Part shown: positions 57,227-64,000 of the stretch, piece after piece | Layout of the letters: each line of letters opens with the position of its first letter | Position numbering within the stretch: the stretch's first letter is position 1 | Assembly (NCBI RefSeq): GCF_002776525.5 | Contig: NC_045438.1 | Coordinates: 159,655,920-159,719,919 of the forward strand | DNA length: 64,000 nucleotides | Reading direction: 5' to 3' | Origin: Piliocolobus tephrosceles | Lineage: Eukaryota > Chordata > Mammalia > Primates > Cercopithecidae | Translations under genes and position numbers: made by a program | Notes under the pieces: model-generated | What the model saw: only the letters and a program-made list of their open reading frames with translations | The model's database searches: none | Told to the model about the DNA's origin: nothing

Positions 57227-57460
57227 ATTCTATACATGAGGATTAAATAGGAGAAAATAAATAGCTCCCAGTCTCTGTGCTGGTCAGATTTGGAAAGCAG
57301 GTACAAGTTAAAGCCAATGGGGTGTTGTTGTCTGAAGCAAGGAAAGTGCGAACGTTTTTTTTTAATTAAATAAATATTTATTCTATAATAGTATGTAATA
57401 GTATGAACGAGGAACTATATTGTTAATCTCATTTGACAGAACTACTTTGTAACATAGATA
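57227..57460. other. single-copy sequence
   Basis: AT-rich, nothing recognised. Confidence 0.5.
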
Positions 57461-58308
57461 TTATTTTTTAATTTTTATTTTATTGTGGTAAGAACACTTA
57501 ATATAAGATCCACCCTCTTAAGTCCTTAAGTGTACAATGCAGTGTTAATTACAGGTACAATGTTGTACAGAAGATCTACAGAATGTATTCATCTTATTTA
57601 AATGAAACTTTATGCAGTTCATTAGAAACATACCATTTCCTCACTCCCCAGCCCCTCACAACCACATTCCCCTCTTTGATTCCAGGAATTTGACTATTTT
57701 AGATACTTCCTATAAGTAAAATCATGCAATATTTGTCTTTTCATGACTGGTGTATTTTCCTTAACTTAAGAGGATGAACCTCAAGATTCATCCATGCTGT
57801 CGCATATTACAAAATTTCCTTCATTTTTAGGCTGAATAATATTCCTTTGTGTGTATATACCGTATCTTCTTTACCCCATTCATGGGTCAATGAGCATTTA
57901 AGTTGTTTCTACATCTTGAATATTGTGAATAGCGCTACATTGAACATAGGTTTGCAGATTATGTCTTGATGCTGATTACATTTTTGTTTTTTGGATAAAT
58001 ACCCAGAGTAAGATTAATTCTACTTTTACTTTTTTGAGAACTCTACATACTGTTTTCCATAGCAACTGCACCATTTTGCATTTCCACTAAATATTGTGCA
58101 AGGGTTCCAATTTATTCACATCCTCACCAACGCTAGTCATGTTTCCTGTTTTTTCCATAATAGCCAACCTGACAGGTGTGAAGTGGTATCTCACTTTGGT
58201 TTTGATTTGCATTTCCCTGATGATTAGTGGTGTTGAGCATTTTTTCATATACCTGTTGGCAACTTGTATGTCTTCTTTGGACATATGGCTACTCAGGTCT
58301 TTAGCCCA
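57461..58308 (-). mobile_element. L1M, antisense 3' portion of a 5'-inverted element
   Basis: Antisense L1: the 3' UTR end is on the left (TAAGATCCACCCTCTTAAG). It continues with ATTCATCCATGCTGTCGCAT, AGCAACTGCACCATTTTGCA and CTTTGGACATATGGCTACTC from ORF2. It stops at CTTTAGCCCAT, where the orientation flips. The open frames on both strands at 58087-58375 are L1 sequence. Confidence 0.92.
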
Positions 58309-58447
58309 TCAACAGAGTGATAAGGCAACCTATGGAACGAAAAATATTTGCAAACATATATTTGACAAACATTAATTTCCAAGATATATAATGAACTCCT
58401 GTAACTCAAGAGCAAAAAGCCCAATAATCCAATTAAAAATGAGCAAG
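58309..58447 (+). mobile_element. inverted 5' segment of the same L1M
   Basis: Opposite-orientation L1 ORF2 sequence: CAACAGAGTGATAAGGCAAC, CCTATGGAACG, GAACTCCTGTAACTCAAG and CCAATTAAAAATGAGCAAG. In L1 order this segment lies immediately upstream of where the antisense part begins. That is the expected structure of a 5' inversion made by twin priming. Confidence 0.85.
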
Positions 58448-59579
58448 TTCCTTTTTAGAATTTAGGTCCAAAATGCTAATAGTTGCTTTCTTGAAATGTT
58501 ATTGGTACAGTGGAAGAATCAGAGTAAGATTAAAGTGCTCATCGTCACAGGACTGGATGGTATTTTCCTCACCAGCTGAAGTCTCTTCATTCACCTCCTC
58601 ATCTCTAAGCAATGCCTTGGGATTTATTTCTTGAATTGATTCAGATGTGGGGTGTAAAAGTACATATCTATATGACATTTTTCTATATCATGAAATCTAA
58701 ATTTATTAATAAACAGGAAAAGCTTTATATTTTGTATTATATGGACATAAATTAAATACTAGAGAAAATAAATAATTTTACACATTTTAATTTTTCAGAT
58801 TGCATATTGTCTTCAGAATGAGGACTATCACAATTCTGGTATTACTATTCCCACATCAATTCTATTTGCCTTATCAAATTGGGGTAGTCTAAAACTGAAC
58901 AAATGACATGAATAAGTTATGCCTCATATCTGACTGTTTAATAGAAACACATGTTCTTTGTACTTGTTCAGTTATCTCTCTTGTTTGTCCATACTTTTAA
59001 TAAGCGCACTCACTTTATTATCAAGATCAATGATGTGATATAATTCCCGGGAAATTGCAAGACTGCCCTCCCTGCAACGCAGTCCCCAGCAATGAAACTT
59101 CTAAGTGTTACATACCAAATATCATCACTTGTCTAAAAAGTGGAACGTATCAGGTCAGGAAGCATGTCAACGAGGGAGGATTTTAAATTAAAAATGTCCT
59201 TATTTTACCCTGTGCTACTCACTAAACCCTGGAATTTGGAAGGACTGACACTTTCATGAGTGGACTATAATGCCAGCTCTGCTTGAAAATGTATTTTCCA
59301 AATGTTAAGGATTTTTGCCACCCATTTGTGAAGTTGGTAAAGGAACTGGCTCCTAAGAGAAAGGACTAGATTTGATATGAAGTATGTACAAAATAATAAA
59401 TGGAGTCACTAAATAAGCATTCAAATAAGTTATAGACTCCTAGTCAAAATGATATTTTGATGAACATCGACAAATCTCATGTGTTTCAAACACATGCTAA
59501 TGGTAGAGTGTTATATATATATGTCACTATAATATACATAGATTAAAAAAAAACAGAAAGACATACACTAGCTCAAAAA
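58448..59579. other. single-copy sequence
   Basis: No recognised repeat or gene. Confidence 0.5.
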
Positions 59580-60299
59580 CCTCTCTGTGGATGGGAACTA
59601 GCAAGAAGCCCAGTGGAGAGCAAGACTGAAGGCACAGGCTGGCTGGGTTCCAGCAGAGAGAAAGGCACTGGGGCCACGAGCTGGATTCCTACAGGGCATC
59701 AGAGGGCAGAATGGCTCACCTGAGATGGGAGAACAGAGCTCAACATACCCACCCACGAAAGGAAGCTAGAAAAACAACAGCTGCTGGTTGGGACTGGGAT
59801 GTCTGTAAGGCAGTGTGCCTGAGGAGGGGAGAGGACAGAGCCTCTGCCTCAGACCTAGTTGCTGAGTCATGCTACCTGCTGCTTGGTAACCACATCTGTG
59901 ATGTCTCCACATGCCGCCCAGGAGGAGCAGCAGAGAAACATTCGAATGCCAAGTTCTGAATCTGGGTCCTGGAGGGCTGGAAAAAAGGCACGTCCCCAGT
60001 CAGAACATCCCACTAGTTGGGAAGAATGAGAGGGAGGAGAAAAGGAGAGAGAGAGAGAAAAAAAAAACCACAAATAATTTTCCATTCAAAATCAGTTTGC
60101 GAACCAAAATATCAAGGTACATAATGAAGAATTCTAATGCTAAGAAAGTCAACCAATTCAATCAACATAATCAAAAGACAAATTCACCCAGAAAAAATAA
60201 TATTCGCAGTTGAAGAGACTTTAACATACTTAGGAGACTTAAAGAGACAAATGAATGATTAGCAGTCATTTAAAAGAAAAATAAATGATGGAATAAAAA
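59580..60299 (+). repeat. possible 5' part of an old L1/HAL1 element
   Basis: A GC-richer block (59590-59990) is followed by a GA/A-rich tract (60033-60068) and AT-rich sequence leading into HAL1-like sequence. It could be the 5' UTR of that element. Frames at 59711-59959 and 59911-60213 have no domain signature. Confidence 0.3.
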
Positions 60300-60939
60300 A
60301 TAGGGAGGAGAATGACAGAAAATAGGTATTTTAAAAATGAAAATATATTTCAGACAGTTAAAGATTTCAAAATTACAGAATCAAAATGACAAAATTCTAG
60401 GCTGCATAGAGATACAGAATTTATGAGTTGAATAATGGTACAGTACTAAAGGATTTTCCCAGAATATGATTCAAATAGACAGAAATATTACATTTTTAGG
60501 AATTTTGTAGGTATATTAAATTATAATTTTCCAAAACAAAAGAGAGACATTAGTTGGAAGATCAGAATGCATTTAGTATGTTAAGAAAAATAAGTAACTA
60601 CAAATCAACTCCAAAAAACACTGCAGCGAAACTATAAAAAAAAAGAGAAAAAGCAAAATCTTAAATACTATAAAAGAAAAGATAAACTACAAAGTAGTGA
60701 AAACCCAGCTTCCTATTAGTAATAATAGAGGCCAGAAGACAATGGAATAGTATCTTCAAAGCTAACAGAAAATAATTGTCGGCCTAGAATTTTATATCTA
60801 AACCTTATTCAAGAATTAATCCCAAATAAGTCATTTTAAACATAAATAGAGAACTACTACCCATAGTTCCTCAGTATTAAAAAATATTTCAAAGAAAGGT
60901 TAATCCAAAGTAAGAAATGGGAGTTAGGAAACAACACTG
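60300..60939 (+). mobile_element. HAL1-like (ORF1-only L1 relative) fragment
   Basis: AGGCCAGAAGACAATGGAAT, AGTATCTTCAAAGCTAACAG, AAAATAATTGTCGGCCTAGA and AAGTCATTTTAAACATAAAT follow the region downstream of ORF1 in HAL1/old L1ME elements. Very diverged, no open frame. Confidence 0.55.
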
Positions 60940-61023
60940 TTCCCAGCTATTTAAGAGACTGAGACAGGAGGCTCACTTGAACTTAGGAGTTTGAGTCCAG
61001 CAAAAAACCCTTTGATAGCAAGA
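60940..61023 (+). mobile_element. Alu right-arm fragment
   Basis: TTCCCAGCTATTTAAGAGAC, GAGACAGGAGGCTCACTTGA and ATAGCAAGACCCGTC come from the right part of an Alu. The left arm is missing and there is an internal gap. It leads straight into the purine tract, which probably grew from its A-rich tail. Confidence 0.75.
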
Positions 61024-61341
61024 CCCGTCAAAGAAACTGGCAGAGAAAGAGAGGAGAGGAGAGGAGAGGAGAGGAAGGAAGGAGAGAGAAAAGAAAGAAG
61101 GAAGGAAAGAAGGAGAAAGAAAGAAAGGAGGGACGGAGGGAGGGAAGGAAGGAAGGAAGGAAGGAAGGAAAAAAGAAAGAAAGGAGGAAGGGAAGAGAAA
61201 GAAGCAAAGAAAGAAGAAAGAAGGGAGGGGGGAGGGAGGGGGGGGGGGGGGGAGGGAGGAGGGAGGAGGCAGGGATGGAAGGGAAGGAAAAGAAAGAGAG
61301 TGAGAGAGAGAAATAAAGGAGAGAAAGAGAGAAAAGAAACA
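61024..61341 (+). repeat. 318-bp homopurine tract with G15 run
   Basis: GAGAG, GGAA, GAAA and GGGA units, almost without pyrimidines. A run of 15 G lies at 61238-61252, flanked by further GGG blocks, so a G-quadruplex could form. It separates two Alu sequences. The 247-codon minus-strand frame at 60951-61694 and the 120-codon plus-strand frame at 60991-61353 are read through it and are not genes. Confidence 0.95.
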
Positions 61342-61680
61342 GGCTGGGTTTGATGACTCATGCCTATAATAATCCTAACACTTTGGAAAGCTGAGTAAGG
61401 AGGATTTCTAGAGGCTAGGAGTTTGAGACCAGCTTGAGTCTCAAACACAGTGAGACCCCCATCTCTAAAAAAAGAAAAAATTAGCTGAGTGTGATGGTGT
61501 GCACCTGTGGTCCCAGCTACTAGGGAGGCTGAGGTGGGAGGATCACTTAAGCCCTGGAGGTTGAGGCTGCAGTAAGCCATGACTGTGCCACTGCACTCCA
61601 GCCTGGGTGAGAGAGTGAGATCCAGTCTCAAACAAACCAACAAACAACAAACAAAAAGAAAAACAGAAAGAAAGAAACAA
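61342..61680 (+). mobile_element. AluJ
   Basis: GGCTGGGTTTGATGACTCAT, GAGTTTGAGACCAGCTTGAG, GGAGGATCACTTAAGCCCTG and CTGCACTCCAGCCTGGGTGA are AluJ-type. A small insertion repeats TGAGTCTCAAAC near 61433. The tail is CAAA/GAAA-rich. Confidence 0.93.
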
Positions 61681-61817
61681 ATAAAGGTGTACAAATCTTA
61701 AAAACATATGCTAGTAAGAAGTATTTGTTTATTTATTCATTCATTCATTTATTATTTACCGATATTCTCTAAGAAGTGATCATAATATTTGCTCATGATT
61801 CTCAATTAAAAATAAAG
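61681..61817. repeat. short AT-rich stretch with (TTCA)n
   Basis: (TTTA)/(TTCA) units at 61726-61755. Nothing else recognised. Confidence 0.6.
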
Positions 61818-63261
61818 TTGGGGACTGAGATCATCATGGTAGACGGGAGGCAGGACTAGATTGCCGCTCCGACTCAGATGGACAGAGCAGTTTGCAGAGA
61901 CTTGCATTGTGAATTTTAGCTCCAGATCGACTGCAAGAACAAACCAGCAATCCCGAGAGGACCCACAGACCCTCCAAAGGAAGTGGACTGCTCCTGCAGG
62001 ACCCTGGAGACATCCCAGACACTGTGAGTGCCACAACTGCGGAAGTGGGAAAAGAAGAGCCTCCTCGCCCCACCACACAGCCCCGCTGGAGAAACTGAAG
62101 GTCTGTTTGCCAGAGAAGTTTCCTACCTTAACTGGAGCTGACTCAATTTAGAGAGCCAAGCAAAATACAGGGATAGAGGAAGGAGCAGAAAGACCCTGGG
62201 AGCTCAGCTGGGTCCCCAAGCAGGCCACTCCTGCCTGGCACTACAGGCATCCGCTGGGAGGGCAGCCAGAGGAGCAGGGCAGAGGGGAAAGCATCAGAGG
62301 GAGAAGGAAATGTCCAGCTGAACGTTGTAACAGTTTGAATGGGGTGAGACGCCTCCTGGCCAGAACTCCAGGAGGGTGCGAATCTGGAGTTTGTGTGCAG
62401 ACTCCACAGGCAGGAGAAGAACCAAACCTTCTCCTTTCGCAGCTGGGAGGCAGGTAGCCTGGGGGAAGTTCTCAAGTCCAGCTAGCCCACCGCCTGGAAA
62501 CAAACTCAGGGCTGTTGGTGGGGGCACGGTGGGAGTGAGACCTGCCCTTTGGATTGTGTGGGAGCTCAGTGAGGCCTGTGACTGCTGGCTTTCCCCTACT
62601 TCCCTGACAACCTCCTAAGTACACAACTCCAGTGATCTGGGAATCTCACTTCCATCTCCACAGCAACTGCATCAAGACCCACCCAAGGAAAGCCTGAGCT
62701 CAGAAACGCCTAGCCCTGCCCCGACTTGATGGTCCTTCCCTATCCACCCTGGTAGCTGAAGACAAAGGTCATATAATCTTGGGAGTTCTAGGGCCCCACC
62801 CACCACCAGTTCCTCCCCATACTACCACAGCTGATGCTCTCTGGAAAGCGCTACCTCCCAGCAGGAGGCCAAACAGCACAAAAATGGAGCATGAAACCAC
62901 CAAAGCCAAGAACCCTCATGGAGTCCGTCGCACCACCCTGCCATCTCCACTGGAACAGGCACTGATATCCATGGCCGAGAGACCCATAGATGGTTCACAT
63001 CACAGGTCTCTATGCAGACAACTCCCAGTACCAGCCTGGAAATGTGTAGACTTGCTGGGTGGCTAGACCCAGAAGAGAGACAACAATAATTGCTGCAGTT
63101 TGGCTCATAGTAAGCCACATCTATAGGAAAAGGGGGAGAGTAGTACATGAAGGGAATATCCCATGGGGCAAAAGAATCTGAACAACAACATTCAGCCCTA
63201 GACTTTCCCTCTGATGGAGCCTGCCTGAATAAGAAGGAACCAGAAAACCAACTCTGATAAT
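61818..63261 (+). promoter_or_regulatory. L1 5' UTR remnant
   Basis: About 1.4 kb, GC-richer than the neighbourhood, ending at the ORF1 start codon. In active L1 this region carries the internal promoter. Frames on both strands (for example 61861-62151, 62143-62475 and 62822-63148) are untranslated-region sequence, not genes. Confidence 0.75.
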
Positions 63262-63979
63262 ATGACTAAACAAGTCTTTTTAACACCACCCAAAAAATCA
63301 CACTAGTTCACCAGCAATTGATCCAAACCAAGAAGAAATCTTCGATTTACCTGAAAAAGAATTCAGAAGGTTAGTTATTAAGCTAATCAGGGAGGCACCA
63401 GAGAAAGGTAAAGCCCAATGCAAGGAAATCCAAAAAAACAGTATAAGAAGTGAAGGGAGAAATATTCATGGAAATAGAGAGCTTAAAGAAAAAACAATCA
63501 AAAATTCAGGAAACATTGGACCCAAATAGAGAAATACAAAATGCTCTGGAAAGTCTCAGCAATAGACTTGAACAAGTAGAAGAAAGAAAGTCAGAGAATG
63601 AAGACAAGATCTTTGAATTAACCCAGTGCAACAAAGACAAAGAAAAAAGATAAGAATATATGAACAAAGCCTCCAAGAAGTGTGGGATAATGCTAAACAA
63701 TCAAACTTAAGAATAATCAGTGTTCCTGAGGAAGAAGACAATTTTAAAAGCTTGGAAAACATATTTGGGAGAATATTTGAGGAAAATTTCCTTGGTCTTT
63801 CTATAGACCTAGACATACAAATACAAGAAGCACAGAGAACACCTGGAAAATTCATCACAAAAAGATTATCACCTATGCACATTGTCATCAGGTTATCCAA
63901 AGTTAAGATGAAGGAAAGAATCTTAAGAGCTGTGAGACAGAAGTACCAGCTAAACTATAAATGGGACCTACGAGATTAA
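63262..63979 (+). pseudogene. L1 ORF1 remnant
   Basis: The ATG at 63262 hits an in-frame TAG at 63304-63306 after 14 codons. Coding character continues in another frame at 63450-63653 (Leu-Lys-Lys-Lys-Gln-Ser-Lys and a coiled-coil stretch). It then shifts by one base near 63650 into the frame at 63626-63979, which holds the RRM-like region (Val-Pro-Glu-Glu-Glu). A further small deletion near 63970 gives an early TAA at 63977. At least three disabling lesions, so no functional RNA-binding protein. Confidence 0.9.
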
Positions 63980-64000
63980 CAGTAGGTGTCTCAGCAGAAA

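Larger units (their letters stand above)
61818..64000 (+). mobile_element. L1 (L1PB/L1MA-type), 5' portion, continues past the window
   Basis: A long 5' UTR from 61818 (ACTGAGATCATCATGGTAGA) leads to ORF1 at 63262, and the element runs off the end. Its 5' end is present, so this is not a 5'-truncated copy. The 3' flank and target duplication lie outside the window. Confidence 0.92.

Noticed and set aside
60951..61694. 247-codon minus-strand frame, the longest in the window
   Set aside because: Its ends are antisense Alu and its Pro/Ser/Leu/Phe-rich centre is the purine tract read backwards.

Overview
The window is primate nuclear DNA, most likely human or another catarrhine. Eight Alu copies (one with AluY-type diagnostic sequence), an ERV9-type LTR12 solo LTR, a THE1 LTR, primate-lineage L1 and older mammalian L2, MIR, MER and MLT1 repeats are interspersed with AT-rich single-copy sequence. 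I find no protein-coding gene, exon, tRNA, rRNA or snRNA that I can defend. Every open reading frame I examined is short and is either noise, antisense reading through an Alu or simple repeat, or a broken L1 remnant. The window is best read as intergenic or deep intronic.

Layout. 1-8 kb is repeat-poor, with two CA microsatellites, faint MIR/L2 pieces and a poly-A tract bounded by a 13-bp direct repeat. 8.4-16.5 kb holds two antisense MLT1-type LTRs, an old L1 3' end, a tiny 5'-truncated L1 with a perfect 15-bp target duplication, and L2. 17-23 kb has three local tandem duplications, three Alus, an MLT-type LTR and a hAT transposon with its 8-bp duplication. 23.1-23.8 kb is an antisense LTR12 with an array of CCAAT boxes. 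24-28 kb is mostly L2 with MIR and unassigned ancient repeats. 29-38 kb has a hAT element, AluY, MIR, MER5A, THE1 beside MLT1, AluS, MER1B and another Alu. 39.6-39.9 kb is a GGAA/GAAA tract containing the only assembly gap (10 N). 40-47 kb is mostly single-copy, with an Alu whose tail is a TC/TG/TA microsatellite and a perfect 34-bp palindrome.

47.3-51.7 kb is the most informative structure. One old LTR is split in three by a MER1A DNA transposon and by an internally deleted L1, each bounded by recognisable target duplications. 51.9-52.3 kb is MER2. 54.7-58.5 kb has three L1 fragments, one with a 5' inversion of twin-priming type. 59.6-61.7 kb is HAL1-like sequence, an Alu fragment, a 320-bp purine tract and AluJ. 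From 61.8 kb to the end is the 5' UTR and broken ORF1 of another L1 that runs off the window.

No genes act together here. The only plausible regulatory module is the LTR12 U3 region (minus strand). I found no previously undescribed biological system; the notable items are structural (nested insertions, palindromes, target duplications, repeat expansions). Repeat family names come from recognition by eye, not from a database search.
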